A stretch of DNA of 64,000 nucleotides, taken from an uncultured Chloroflexota bacterium (GTDB lineage: Bacteria > Chloroflexota > Dehalococcoidia > CAUJGQ01). Each line of letters begins with the position of its first letter. Position 1 is the first letter of the stretch. Under the pieces are notes generated by a model. It did no database searches and had not been told where the DNA came from. It saw only the letters and a program-made list of their open reading frames with translations. The stretch is taken from the NCBI GenBank assembly GCA_937879875.1, contig CALFMN010000021.1:88492-152491 (forward strand), given 5' to 3'. The position numbers and the translations under genes are program-made. This document shows positions 25,622-34,989 of this stretch, piece after piece.

Positions 25622-26842
25622 GTGAACTTTCCGCGGCCGCGACTCTGGCGTTCAACCTTCGCTCACGGCGCTGCCTCGGGCTGGCCGGCAGAGACCGACG
25701 TCGGGACGCCCCCCGGCCGTGATCGCCGCTCTGCGGGCACGTCGCTCTCCTACCTCGTCGCCGCAGCGCTCGGGCTGGCGATCGCCCTGACGGCGATCCG
25801 GGTGCTGCCGGGCGCCGTGCACGCGGCGAGGACCGCGTTCCAGCAGTCCTCCCGGGCCGCGGGCCGAAAGGCGGCGACCGATTCGCTCATCTACACGGTG
25901 ACGGATGGCGATCACAGCAGGATTTGGCGCCAGAGTGTAGGCGGCAAGCCAGACAGCGCGACCGTGCAGAACGGTCTGCAGGGCGCCGCGCTGGCCGCAA
26001 GCGACGGCTCGGCCATCCTTTACTTGCAGGCCGGCTGCCCAAGCTGTACCGCGCTGTACACGCTGCGCGAGAGCGGCAGCGGTCAGACGCGCGTGCTGGG
26101 CAGCGCGCCGCTGCGCCCGCTGTTCGAAGGGCTGCGGCCGGACGCGGCCTTCTCGTCCGATGGCCGTTTCGTGGCCTTCGCCGAAGCCGGGGCCGACGCG
26201 CCCACGCCCCACATCTTCGTCTTCGACCGCCGGACCGGCGAACGCCATGCCCTCGCGCCCTACGATCCGGCGCCGGAAGACAGCCCGGTCTGGTCGCCGG
26301 ATGGCGGCAGCGTGGCGTTCTTTGCCGGCGGTGCGAAGACCATTGTTACGGCCGCGAACGTGCAGACGGGCGAGCTGCGCCCGCTCAACGACCAGCTCGA
26401 CCATGCCGGCGCGCTGGCCTGGTCGCCGGACGGCCGCTACCTCTCGCTGCTGCGCGGCGGCCAGGTCTGGCTGATCGACACCAGCGACGGACACGGCTTC
26501 GCCCTCGCTGCGCCGGGCGCTGTGCGGGCGATCGGCGGCTGGGCGCCCGGCTCGCGCGAGTTGATCGCCGCGGTCGCCCCGAATGATGCCGGTCTGCAAC
26601 CCACGCCGGATGGCCCGAAACTGCTCGCGGTTACCGCGCTGCCGGTGGATGGCAGCGCGGCGCGCCCGCTCGCCCGCGGGCCGCTCCTGGGCGCGCCGCG
26701 CTGGTCGGCGGACGGCCGCTGGGTCGCATGGGCCGAGGGCAGCGACACGGCGTGGACGCTGCACATCGCGCCGTCAAACGGCGGCGCACCGCGCGTGCTG
26801 AGCAGCGGCACCGGACAGATCTCGCTGGACGATTGGCGTTGA
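25622..26842 (+). CDS. Membrane-anchored TolB/PD40-type beta-propeller protein
   Basis: The 406 residues start at GTG 25622 after GAGGAGAG. An N-terminal transmembrane segment (SLSYLVAAALGLAIALTAIR) precedes a six-bladed propeller. PD40/WD40-like blade motifs recur: FSSDGRFVAFAEAG, WSPDGGSVAFFAGG, WSPDGRYLSLLRGG and WSADGRWVAWAEGS. The propeller should face outward and probably mediates protein interaction; Tol-Pal itself is not expected in a monoderm-like lineage. A CPSC pair lies in the second blade. It is convergent with the SufR-like gene, 12 bases apart. Confidence 0.8.
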   Translation: MNFPRPRLWRSTFAHGAASGWPAETDVGTPPGRDRRSAGTSLSYLVAAALGLAIALTAIRVLPGAVHAARTAFQQSSRAAGRKAATDSLIYTVTDGDHSRIWRQSVGGKPDSATVQNGLQGAALAASDGSAILYLQAGCPSCTALYTLRESGSGQTRVLGSAPLRPLFEGLRPDAAFSSDGRFVAFAEAGADAPTPHIFVFDRRTGERHALAPYDPAPEDSPVWSPDGGSVAFFAGGAKTIVTAANVQTGELRPLNDQLDHAGALAWSPDGRYLSLLRGGQVWLIDTSDGHGFALAAPGAVRAIGGWAPGSRELIAAVAPNDAGLQPTPDGPKLLAVTALPVDGSAARPLARGPLLGAPRWSADGRWVAWAEGSDTAWTLHIAPSNGGAPRVLSSGTGQISLDDWR

Positions 26843-26854
26843 TCTGCAGCGCGG

Positions 26855-27493
26855 TCAGCCGGAATGCGGCCGGTCCGCGACGTCGCGGGCGCGAATGCGG
26901 TAGGTGCAGGCGCTGTCGCCGCGCAGCAGGCTGCTGGTGAGGCGGGCGTCGGCGCCGGTCATGCGCTGCACGAAGCCGACCTCGAGTGCGCAGACGGCGC
27001 TGTGGCGGCGGGCGACGTTGGGATACGGGCAGGTGCACTGGCGCAACTGGAACTCGTCGCCCTGCTGCGCGACCTCGACCACGCAGCCTTGCTCGCGCAG
27101 CACGTCGGCGGTGACGGCGACGCGTTCGGCCAGCGCGAGCCCTTCGGTGCGGTCGCTGTAGCGTTCGGCCAGGCGGCTGGAGACGCGGCGCATCAGTCGT
27201 TGCAGCGCATCGGTGCCGGCCATGGCCCGCACCTCTTCCATCAACAGATTGGCAAGCGTGTCATAGTTGTGTGGATAGAGCGCTTCGCCCTGGGCGCTGA
27301 GGCGGTAGACGTGCGCCGGGCGGCCGACGTGGCCGCGCTCCTCGTGCGCTTCGACCAACCCGTCGCGTTCGAGCACGGTGAGGTGTTGGCGCACGCCCGT
27401 TGCGGTCAGCGAGAGCAGATCGGTGAAATCGCGCACCGTGCAGGCGCCGTGCCGGTGCAGATGGTCGAGGATTTGCTGCCGCGTCGCCTGCAT
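26855..27493 (-). CDS. SufR-like iron-sulfur transcriptional regulator
   Basis: This 212-residue protein starts at ATG 27493 (AAGGG upstream). The N-terminal winged helix (MQATRQQILDHLHRHGACTV ... TATGVRQHLTVLERDGLVEA) is DeoR/ArsR-like. The C-terminal half has QCTCPYPNVARRHSAVCALE and a later SACTYRI, matching the Cys-rich signature that coordinates a 4Fe-4S cluster in SufR. Such proteins repress suf genes when their cluster is intact. No suf genes are adjacent here, so the target is unknown. Confidence 0.8.
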   Translation of the reverse strand: MQATRQQILDHLHRHGACTVRDFTDLLSLTATGVRQHLTVLERDGLVEAHEERGHVGRPAHVYRLSAQGEALYPHNYDTLANLLMEEVRAMAGTDALQRLMRRVSSRLAERYSDRTEGLALAERVAVTADVLREQGCVVEVAQQGDEFQLRQCTCPYPNVARRHSAVCALEVGFVQRMTGADARLTSSLLRGDSACTYRIRARDVADRPHSG

Positions 27494-27628
27494 CGTTCGG
27501 CCCTTCGCATGCAGCGCCAGCGCCGGCGGCCGGCGCCTCCACATACCATGCTAGCACAGCGCGCAGGCGCTGAAGCCGGCGCGCGATTGAGCCAGGGCCG
27601 CGGCTCTCCCTATACTGCGGCCTGAAGG

Positions 27629-28042
27629 ATGGCCCATATGGCGGATTTGGAGATCGACCCGCTCGCCCGCAAAGCGCAGGCCGACCTGATCGTCGAGCGC
27701 GCCGCCGCGCAGCTACGCCGCCTGGTCGAAGACCTGGCCGCGCAGTTACGGCCGTTTCCGCCCTTTCCCGGCGCCTTCTTTACGAACGCGATCGAAGTCG
27801 AGCCGGACGCGGCCGGCAGCGCCGAGCGCGGCTGCGTGGTCGTCACCGAGGACGGCACGCTGCAGGAACTGGTGATCGGCGTCGAATTCGACAGCCCGGA
27901 GGCGCTGATCGACCCCGTGGCGGCGCGCAAGGAAGAGTTGCGGGCGCTGGATCTGCACCCGCGCGACTATGTCGTTTACGCCTACAACGCCGTGACGGCG
28001 CTCAGCGAGCAGTTGCTCGAACGCGCCGAGCAGAATCTGTGA
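27629..28042 (+). CDS. Conserved hypothetical small acidic protein
   Basis: The 137 residues have a helical N-terminus (RKAQADLIVERAAAQLRRLV) and an alpha/beta centre (FFTNAIEVEPDAAGSAERGC, VVVTEDGTLQEL). I do not recognise a family. There is no signal peptide. Its stop overlaps the next gene's GTG by four bases, so the two are translationally coupled and probably act together. ATG 27638 is an alternative start. Confidence 0.75.
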   Translation: MAHMADLEIDPLARKAQADLIVERAAAQLRRLVEDLAAQLRPFPPFPGAFFTNAIEVEPDAAGSAERGCVVVTEDGTLQELVIGVEFDSPEALIDPVAARKEELRALDLHPRDYVVYAYNAVTALSEQLLERAEQNL

Positions 28043-28971
28043 GCCGCCGTGATCTCGCCCTGGCGTTGGCCGCCGCCGCGGCGCAGGGCGTCGCCTTCGC
28101 CGTGGTCGCCCGGCTGCTGCAACGCCGTGCGCCGCAAAGCGCCGCGCTTCCCGAACTGCTGGACGCCCGCATAGGGCGCGTCGAGCAGCGGCTGGAGGCG
28201 ATCGAGCAACGAGCGACCGCGCCAGCGCCGAAGGTCGCGGAGAGCCTCGTACCGGCGCGCGAAAGCTTCGCGTCGTTACCGCCTCCCGAGACGCTTGCCG
28301 CCGCTGATCCCGGCGGCATAGAAACGCCCTTTCCGCGGCCGCGCGGCGCCGAGTCGTATCTCGAAGAGGGCACGGTCTATTTCGCCGTCGGGCAATTCGA
28401 GCGGGCCGAAGAGCGGTTCAGCCGCGCCCTGCAAACCGAGCCGCTGCTGGGCAGCGCCTACTACAACCGCGGCCTCGCGCTGGCTCGCATGGGCCGCATC
28501 GGCGAGGCGCTGGCCGACTACGATCGCGCGGCCACGCTGCTGCCCGACGACCCCGATGTGTTCAACAACCGCGGCCTGATGCGCTGCGCCCGCGGCGAGT
28601 TTGCGGCGGCGCTGGCCGATTTCCGCCGTGCGCTGGCGCTGGCGCCGGAGGATGGGTTGATTCGCCTCAACCTGGGCCTCACCCTGATCGAAACCGGCGA
28701 CGCCGGGGCCGCGCTCGTCGAGTTTGAACGGGCGCGGGCGAGCGACGCGGCGGAGTCCTCCGCCCGCTACGGCGCGGCGATCGCGCTGGCCGCGCTCGGC
28801 CGAGTGGGCGGCGCCGCCGGCGAGCTTGCCGCCGCGCTTGTCGCCGATCCGGCGCTGGCAGAGTCCGCGCGTACGGAGCCGCGCCTGGCGCCCGTGCGCG
28901 GCGATGCGCGGGTGCAGACGCTGCTCGACGGTGGGCCGGCGGGCGCTGCCCACGCTCGGGCACTTGATTAG
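28039..28971 (+). CDS. TPR-repeat protein with N-terminal membrane segment
   Basis: The 310 residues start at the GTG overlapping the upstream stop. A weak hydrophobic N-terminus (LALALAAAAAQGVAFAVVAR) is followed by a short coiled coil (IGRVEQRLEAIEQRA). At least four tetratricopeptide repeats come next: SYLEEGTVYFAVGQFERAEE, AYYNRGLALARMGRIGEALA, VFNNRGLMRCARGEFAAALA and IRLNLGLTLIETGDAGAALV. It is a scaffold for protein interaction; the partner may be the coupled upstream protein. Confidence 0.85.
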   Translation: MSRRDLALALAAAAAQGVAFAVVARLLQRRAPQSAALPELLDARIGRVEQRLEAIEQRATAPAPKVAESLVPARESFASLPPPETLAAADPGGIETPFPRPRGAESYLEEGTVYFAVGQFERAEERFSRALQTEPLLGSAYYNRGLALARMGRIGEALADYDRAATLLPDDPDVFNNRGLMRCARGEFAAALADFRRALALAPEDGLIRLNLGLTLIETGDAGAALVEFERARASDAAESSARYGAAIALAALGRVGGAAGELAAALVADPALAESARTEPRLAPVRGDARVQTLLDGGPAGAAHARALD

Positions 28972-29196
28972 CTAACGGTCGTCACGCCTAAGATGTTATG
29001 AGAATGTTGCGCCGCGGCGCGGGAGGTGATCCGGGCAGACCGCTCGCGCCGACGCGCGGGGCGCGCCGACAGAGTGCAGAGCCGCACCCCACGGGCGCAG
29101 AACGCCCAGCCCATACGTCGACCGCGGCAACGCGCCGCCCCCTCCGGCGTCCGAAGACCGTACTTCAGCGCCGTTCGAGCACGGAGGAACACGGCC

Positions 29197-30375
29197 ATGC
29201 AGTTCCGCCTTCCCCAGATCACGAAGCCGCGCCTGCCGTTCGCCGCGTTCACGCTGGCGGCGCTGGCGGGCCTCACGCTCGCTTGCAGCAGCAGTAACAA
29301 CAACTCGAACAAGAACAACACCGCCGCCACGAAGGCGCCCGCCGCGGTCACAACGGTCGCCGCCGGCTCGCCCACCGCCGCAACGGCGAAGAGCGCTACG
29401 GCCGCCGCAGCGCCGTCGCCTTCTGAGGTGCTTCCGGTCGGTGTGATCAACGGAAGTCCGACCGCCGCGGCAACCGGCGCCCTGCCGGCCCTGCCCGCGG
29501 GCGGCAACGACGATCCGAAGTCGCTGGTGATGGCGTTCGTGCCATCGCGCGACGTGAGCGTGATTCAGCTCAGCGCGGATAAGATCGCCGCCTATCTCAG
29601 CAAGGAGCTGAACCGGCCGGTCAAATCGGTCACGCTGGCCAGCTATGCCGCCGTCACGCAGGCGCTCACCTCGAAGACCGCCGATATCGGCTGGGTCGGG
29701 CCGCTTGACTATCTGATCGGCCACGAGCAGAACGGCTCCTATCCCGTGACCTGCTCGCTGCGGCCGGGCGACACGCCGGGCTCGCTGGTGCCTGGCTACA
29801 AGGCGTTCATCATCACGAAGACGGACAGCGGCATTAATACGCTCGCGGACCTGAAGGGCAAGAGCTTCGCCTTCGGCGATACGACCTCGACCTCAAGCAG
29901 CCTCGTGCCGAAGGGCGCCCTGATGAAGGCCGGCGTTAATCCGGACAAGGATCTGAAGTCGGTCAACATCTCGAACCAGAGCGCGATCGCGGTCGCGGTC
30001 TACCAGGGCAAGGCGGACGCCGGCGCGATCTACAACGACGCCCGCACGAACAAGGAAGTGACCGACCAATACCCCGATATCCTGCAAAAGACGAAGGTGA
30101 TCTACACCTCCGACCTGATCCCCTGCGACCCGCAGATCGTGCGCAAGGATCTGACGCAGGCGCTCGCCGGCCAGATCCGCGCGGCGTTGCTCAAGTACTC
30201 GGGCGACCCTGAAGGCAAGCAGGTGCTCAACGACCTGTTCAGCATCAGCGCCCTGGGCGCGACCTCCGACAGCGATTACGATGGTCTGCGCAACACCGTA
30301 AAGGCCGTGGCGCCCGATCTGCTGAAGGGCTATCCGAGCCCGACGCCGGCCCCATCCCCGAAGCCGACGCCATAG
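29197..30375 (+). CDS. phnD: PhnD-family substrate-binding lipoprotein
   Basis: The 392 residues have a lipoprotein signal ending LAGLTLAC, so Cys28 is the lipidation site. A Thr/Ala-rich tether of ~90 residues follows, then a type II periplasmic-binding fold with KSLVMAFVPSRDVSVIQLSA, YAAVTQALTSKTADIGWVGP and LADLKGKSFAFGDTTSTSSS. These are the PhnD phosphonate/phosphite/phosphate-binding motifs. ATG 29197 follows GGAGG. It is the first gene of the cassette with phnC and phnE. No C-P lyase or phosphite dehydrogenase is nearby, so the ligand (phosphonate, phosphite or phosphate) is open. Confidence 0.93.
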   Translation: MQFRLPQITKPRLPFAAFTLAALAGLTLACSSSNNNSNKNNTAATKAPAAVTTVAAGSPTAATAKSATAAAAPSPSEVLPVGVINGSPTAAATGALPALPAGGNDDPKSLVMAFVPSRDVSVIQLSADKIAAYLSKELNRPVKSVTLASYAAVTQALTSKTADIGWVGPLDYLIGHEQNGSYPVTCSLRPGDTPGSLVPGYKAFIITKTDSGINTLADLKGKSFAFGDTTSTSSSLVPKGALMKAGVNPDKDLKSVNISNQSAIAVAVYQGKADAGAIYNDARTNKEVTDQYPDILQKTKVIYTSDLIPCDPQIVRKDLTQALAGQIRAALLKYSGDPEGKQVLNDLFSISALGATSDSDYDGLRNTVKAVAPDLLKGYPSPTPAPSPKPTP

Positions 30376-30489
30376 GATACGCTGTGCTGGCGGGAGGCGA
30401 CCCGTGGGATCGCCCCCGCCGCCTATACTTACGGTCCGCTTGGCGCCCATCGTTGCGCCGGCGTCTCCGTTCCCTGGCGAGGGCGTCCC

Positions 30490-31263
30490 ATGGTCGATGC
30501 CGAGCCTTCCCATGACGCCCCGTCCGATCCGCAGATCGTCGCGCGCGGCGTGAGCAAGCAGTTTCCCAACGGCGCGCAGGCGCTCAGCGATGTCAGCGTC
30601 GACGTGCGGCCCGGCGAGTTCCTCGCGGTGATCGGCCCTTCCGGCGCGGGCAAGTCCACATTCTTGCGCTGCATCAACGGCCTCGTGCGGCCGAGCGCAG
30701 GCACGATCGCCTTCGAAGGCCGGGATATCTGTCGGGCTCGGGGCGGCGACGTGCGCCGGGCGCGCCGGCAGATGGGCATGATCTTCCAGCAGTTCAACCT
30801 GGTGAAGCGCACCTCCGTCTTGCAGAACGTGCTCTGCGGCCGGCTGGGCTATCAGTCCGGCTGGCGCGCCGTCGTGCCGGTGTTCAAGCAGAGCGATGTC
30901 GAGCTGGCGCTGGCGGCGCTGGAGCGCGTCGGCATCGCCGACAAAGCCTACGTCCGCGCCGACAGTCTCAGCGGCGGCCAGCAGCAGCGCGTTGCCATCG
31001 CGCGGGCGCTGGCGCAGCAGCCGCGGCTGATGCTCGCGGACGAGCCGGTGGCCTCGCTCGATCCCGAAACCTCGATCACCGTGCTGGACGACCTGCGCCG
31101 CATCAACCGCGAGCAAGGGATCACCACGATCGTCAACCTGCACCAGCTCGATTTCGCCCGCGAGTACGCCGACCGCGTGATCGGCTTCAAACAGGGGCGG
31201 CTGGTCTTCGACGGCCTGCCCTCTGAACTGGACCGCGACGTCTATGAGCGAGTCTACCGATAA
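30490..31263 (+). CDS. phnC: PhnC-type ABC transporter ATPase
   Basis: The 257-residue ATP-binding subunit has Walker A GPSGAGKST, Q-loop MIFQQFNLVKR, signature LSGGQQQRVAIARAL, Walker B LMLADEPVASLD and switch NLHQLD. The FNLVKRTSVLQNVLCGRLGY segment is specific to PhnC. It energises uptake by the PhnE permease. It overlaps the start of phnE by 20 bases, so translation is coupled. Confidence 0.95.
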   Translation: MVDAEPSHDAPSDPQIVARGVSKQFPNGAQALSDVSVDVRPGEFLAVIGPSGAGKSTFLRCINGLVRPSAGTIAFEGRDICRARGGDVRRARRQMGMIFQQFNLVKRTSVLQNVLCGRLGYQSGWRAVVPVFKQSDVELALAALERVGIADKAYVRADSLSGGQQQRVAIARALAQQPRLMLADEPVASLDPETSITVLDDLRRINREQGITTIVNLHQLDFAREYADRVIGFKQGRLVFDGLPSELDRDVYERVYR

Positions 31264-32551
31264 CGGCTCAGCGGGTGAGGGCGTCGCCGTGCGGGATGCG
31301 GCCGAGGCGCCATGGCCCGTGTCCGCGCCGGCGATCCGGCCGCAGATCGCCGGCCGCTGGGTGAGCGCCAGGCCGCCGCTGCCTGGCATCGCGCTCGGCG
31401 TGCTCACGCCCACGATCGCTCGGCCGCGTGCCGACGGGCTCCCGCCGCAGCGGCCGCTGGCGTCGGGCGGCACCGTGCTGGTCGCGCAGGCGCTCGTGCC
31501 GGGGCTGGGCTACGCGCTGCTGCGGCGGCCGCTGCGCGGTGCGGTCACGCTCGCCATGTTCGTCCTGGTCGTGCTGGCGCTGTACTGGCAGTTTCCCAAG
31601 GACGCGAAGCAGCCGGGCGCGGCCTGGCTCTGGTTCGGCGCGATCGCGGCCGCGGTCTGGCTGAACCTGCTGTACCGCACCGCGCGCGACATGCAATTCG
31701 CCGCGCTCGCAAGCGAAGACCTCGATTCCGCGGCGATGCAGCAGCGCAGGCACGCGCAGCGGCAGGGCTTCGTCCGCTCGCTGTGCGGACTCAACCTGCT
31801 GGCGATCGCGCTCGTTATCTATGGGCTGAACCGGCTGGCGATCGACGCGGAGGTCGACTTCGCACTGTTCACCAGGCAAAGCAACCTGCACTCGGCCCAG
31901 CAGCTCGTCAGCGGCCTGTTTCACCCGAAGTGGTCGATCGCGGGCAGCACGATCAGCCACTACGCCTGGATCAGCCTGGAGATGGCGATCCTCGGCACCG
32001 TGGGCGGAGCAATCGTCGCCGCGCCCTTCAGCTTTCTCGCCGCGCGCAACCTGATGGGGCGGCATCCGGCGACGCGACCGGTCTACTACGTGATGCGTTT
32101 CCTCTTCAGCTGCATCCGCGCCATCCCCACGCTGATCTGGGGGTTGATCGCGATCTCCTTCACGCTCGGCCACTTTCCCGGCGTGATCGCGCTCAGCATC
32201 TTCTCCTTCGGCCTGCTGGCAAAACTCTATTCGGAGGCGATCGAGGCGATCGACTGGGGCCAGATCGAGGCAGTCACGGCCGCGGGCGCGAATCCGTTGC
32301 AGGTGGTGCTGTTCTCAGTCGTGCCGCAGGTCGTGCCCTACTTCATCTCGTCGACGCTGTACTCGCTGGAGGTCAACGTCCATTCTGCGGTGGTGCTGGG
32401 CCTGATCGGCGCCGGCGGCCTCGGCCTCGTGATCAACGAGTACGTCGGCACCTTCCACTGGAGCGAGGCGTCGATGGTGCTGATCATCACGATCGTCATG
32501 ACGCTCGCGATCGACTACGGCAGCGCCTTCATTCGCAGCCGGGTAGTGTAA
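31244..32551 (+). CDS. phnE: PhnE-type ABC permease with N-terminal extension
   Basis: This 435-residue integral membrane protein's C-terminal ~270 residues match PhnE permeases, with the EAA-type loop AIEAIDWGQIEAVTAAGANP and VLGLIGAGGLGLVINEYVG. PhnE is usually about 260-300 residues. The first ~150 here add a proline-rich cytosolic start and two predicted transmembrane helices (PLRGAVTLAMFVLVVLALYW; AAWLWFGAIAAAVWLNLLYR). Its ATG lies inside the end of phnC. Confidence 0.92.
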   Translation: MSESTDNGSAGEGVAVRDAAEAPWPVSAPAIRPQIAGRWVSARPPLPGIALGVLTPTIARPRADGLPPQRPLASGGTVLVAQALVPGLGYALLRRPLRGAVTLAMFVLVVLALYWQFPKDAKQPGAAWLWFGAIAAAVWLNLLYRTARDMQFAALASEDLDSAAMQQRRHAQRQGFVRSLCGLNLLAIALVIYGLNRLAIDAEVDFALFTRQSNLHSAQQLVSGLFHPKWSIAGSTISHYAWISLEMAILGTVGGAIVAAPFSFLAARNLMGRHPATRPVYYVMRFLFSCIRAIPTLIWGLIAISFTLGHFPGVIALSIFSFGLLAKLYSEAIEAIDWGQIEAVTAAGANPLQVVLFSVVPQVVPYFISSTLYSLEVNVHSAVVLGLIGAGGLGLVINEYVGTFHWSEASMVLIITIVMTLAIDYGSAFIRSRVV

Positions 32552-32597
32552 GCTCGGCTCTGGTCTGCCGGCACGCGCGGACGCGGAGCACGAACCG

Positions 32598-33830
32598 ATG
32601 TCGCTGCCCGACGCCGATCCGGATCTGCCGCTCAGCGGCCTGCGCGTGATCGACTTCGCCACCACCGTCGCCGGTCCCTCGGCGGCGCGGCATCTCGCCG
32701 ACTTCGGCGCGCAGGTGATCAAAGTCGAGTCGCAGGCGCACCCGGACACGCTGCGCGCGGCGACGCCCTTCCCCGAGCGCCAGGCCGGCGTGAACCGCTC
32801 CGGCTACTTCGCCGCCTACAACGCCGGCAAGCTCTCGTTCTCGCTCAACATGCAGAAGCCGGAGGCGCGCGAGATCGTGCGGCGGCTGGTGGAGCGCAGC
32901 GACGTGCTGATCGAGGCGTTCGTGCCTGGCGTGATGGCACGCTGGGGTCTGACCTACGAACAGATCGGCGCCTGGAACCCACGCATAATCATGGCCAGCC
33001 ACTGCCTGCAAGGGCAGACGGGGCCGCACGCGCAGCACCGCGGCTACGGCCAGATCGCCGGCGCGATGAGCGGCTGGTACGACCTCACCGGGCTGGAGGG
33101 CGGCGAGCCGCTCGGCCCGTACTCCGCCTACACCGACTTCGTCTCCTGGCCGTTCCTGCTCTCCGCCATCCTCGTGGCGCTGGACGTGCGCGACGGCACC
33201 GGTCGCGGCCAATATATCGACCACGCGCAGCTCGAAAGCTCGATCCACTTTCTCGCCGCGCCGCTGCTGGATCTGCAGATCAATGGCCGCGAGCTGACGC
33301 GCCGCGGCAACCGCGAGGACTATGTCTGCCCGAACAACGTCTATCAGTGCGCCGGCGACGACCGCTGGATCGCGATCACCGTCGATTCCGACGCGGCCTG
33401 GACCGCGCTGTGCGAAGCGTTGGGCCATGCCGAGGCGGGCAGCGAGGCGCGCTTTGCCACGCTCGCCGGGCGCAAGGCGCACGAGGCCGAGATCGATGCG
33501 TTGATCACGGGCTGGGTGGCCGGCGCGGAGCCGTTCGCGCTGGCCGAACGGCTGCAAGGTGCGGGTGTCGCGGCCGGCGTGGTGGAGCGGGCAGAGGATC
33601 TGTTTGCCGACCCGCAGTTGCAGCACCGCGGCTTTTTCACGCGGCTGCCGCACGCGGAGATCGGCGAGCACGCCGTGCTGACGCAGAGCTTCCGCATCGA
33701 CGGCTGGCGGCCCGGTCCGGCGCGGGCCGCGCCGTTGCTTGGCGAACACACGCACGCGATCTGCAGCGAACTGCTGGAGCTGAACGAGGCTGAGATCGCC
33801 CGGTTCGCGGCGGCGGGCGTGTTCGAATAA
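32598..33830 (+). CDS. CaiB/BaiF-type class III CoA-transferase
   Basis: The 410 residues have family motifs GLRVIDFATTVAGPSAARHL, ADFGAQVIKVE, the segment LSFSLNMQKPEAREIV, and YSAYTDFVSW, where Asp is the expected catalytic acid that forms the acyl-aspartyl intermediate. It transfers CoA between organic acids. ATG 32598 follows GGAG. A crotonase gene starts 20 bases downstream in the same direction, so the pair may activate and then hydrate or hydrolyse an acyl-CoA. The acyl group is unknown. Confidence 0.93.
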   Translation: MSLPDADPDLPLSGLRVIDFATTVAGPSAARHLADFGAQVIKVESQAHPDTLRAATPFPERQAGVNRSGYFAAYNAGKLSFSLNMQKPEAREIVRRLVERSDVLIEAFVPGVMARWGLTYEQIGAWNPRIIMASHCLQGQTGPHAQHRGYGQIAGAMSGWYDLTGLEGGEPLGPYSAYTDFVSWPFLLSAILVALDVRDGTGRGQYIDHAQLESSIHFLAAPLLDLQINGRELTRRGNREDYVCPNNVYQCAGDDRWIAITVDSDAAWTALCEALGHAEAGSEARFATLAGRKAHEAEIDALITGWVAGAEPFALAERLQGAGVAAGVVERAEDLFADPQLQHRGFFTRLPHAEIGEHAVLTQSFRIDGWRPGPARAAPLLGEHTHAICSELLELNEAEIARFAAAGVFE

Positions 33831-33850
33831 ACGACGCGCAGGAGCGATCG

Positions 33851-34687
33851 ATGTACCAGGAGATCCTGTTCGAGGTTGAGGATCCGGTCGCCACGATCAC
33901 GCTGAACCACCCGGAGAAGCTGAACGCGCTGACCTCGCGCATGCAGCAGGAGCTGCGCCACGCGCTCGGCGAGGCCGAGCGCCGGGCGGACGTGGTCGGC
34001 ATTGTGATTACGGGCGCGGGGCGCGGCTTCTGCGCCGGCGCCGACATGGGCGAGCTGCGCGTGATTCAAGCCGCCGGCTCGATCGCGGCGGCGGAGACGA
34101 AGACCGAGTTCGCCAGCGCGCGTGCGGGCGATCCGGCGATGGGCCCGGACTACACGCGCGTCTTCACCTATCTCCTGACCGTGCGCAAGCCGATCATCGC
34201 TGCGATCAACGGTCCCTGCGCGGGCCTCGGCTTCTCGCTGGTGATGTTCTGCGACCTGCGCTTCGCCGCCGAAGATGCGTTGATTACCACGGCCTACGCG
34301 CAGCGCGGTCTCGTCGCCGAGCACGGGACGAGCTGGATGCTGCCACGGCTGATCGGCCCGGCGCGGGCGCTGGACGTGCTTTGGAGCGGGCGTCGCTTCG
34401 ATGGGCGCGAGGCGCTGCAACTGGGCATCGCCAACGCCGCCGTGCCGCGCGAGCGGCTGCTGGTCGAGACGCAGGAGTACGTGCGCACGCTGGCAGCCAC
34501 CAGTTCGCCGGCGTCGCTGATGCAGATGAAGCGCCAGGTCTACCGCCATCTGATGCTGCCGCTGGGCGAGGCGATGGACGAAACGCAGGCGCTGATGGAC
34601 GCGAGCGTGACACGGCCGGACTTCAACGAAGGGCTCGCCTCGTTCGCGGAGCGCCGGGCGCCGCGCTTCGGCCGCGTGCAGGGCTGA
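33851..34687 (+). CDS. Enoyl-CoA hydratase/isomerase (crotonase) family protein
   Basis: The 278 residues have the N-terminal ITLNHPEKLNALTSRMQQEL, the first oxyanion segment GRGFCAGADMGEL, and the second ACAGLGFSLVMFCDLRFA-type segment (INGPCAGLGFSLVMFCDLRF). The position after AYAQRGLVAEHGTSWMLPRL bears one of the two catalytic acids (Glu). A C-terminal helical region completes the fold. It acts on acyl-CoA thioesters and likely works with the CoA-transferase upstream. AGGAG lies six bases before ATG. Confidence 0.93.
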   Translation: MYQEILFEVEDPVATITLNHPEKLNALTSRMQQELRHALGEAERRADVVGIVITGAGRGFCAGADMGELRVIQAAGSIAAAETKTEFASARAGDPAMGPDYTRVFTYLLTVRKPIIAAINGPCAGLGFSLVMFCDLRFAAEDALITTAYAQRGLVAEHGTSWMLPRLIGPARALDVLWSGRRFDGREALQLGIANAAVPRERLLVETQEYVRTLAATSSPASLMQMKRQVYRHLMLPLGEAMDETQALMDASVTRPDFNEGLASFAERRAPRFGRVQG

Positions 34688-34708
34688 GGCGGGCGATCCG
34701 CGGCGTTC

Positions 34709-34926
34709 GGCCCTCACCCCCGTCCCCTCTCCCAATCGTCCAGATCGCGCGGAGCGCGATGTCAGATGGCGAGGGGCGATCCTGGGTTGCTAACGCGAGA
34801 GGGCGTCGGGTTAACCGAAGGTTGATTGGAACGCTTCAGGCAGGATCGTCTCCTTCTCCCAGGATTGGGAGCCAGAGCGTAGCGCAACCGTCGGAGACGT
34901 TCAAAGCACAGGAGAGGATGAGGGCC
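34709..34926. repeat. Family B inverted-arm repeat
   Basis: It is bounded by GGCCCTC and GAGGGCC. It includes CCCTCTCCCAATCG near the left and TCTCCCAGGATTGGGAG near the right, plus GGGGCGATCCTGGGTTG at 34772-34788, which matches the 7465 copy. A 27-base block at 34872-34898 is shared with 46271-46297 and 62100-62126. It fills the gap between the crotonase and ArsR genes. Confidence 0.75.
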
Positions 34927-34989
34927 GAACGCCGCGAACGGGCGCCATGGTCGTGATGCGTCAAACGTGAGCTGCGGCGGTCTGCCCGG

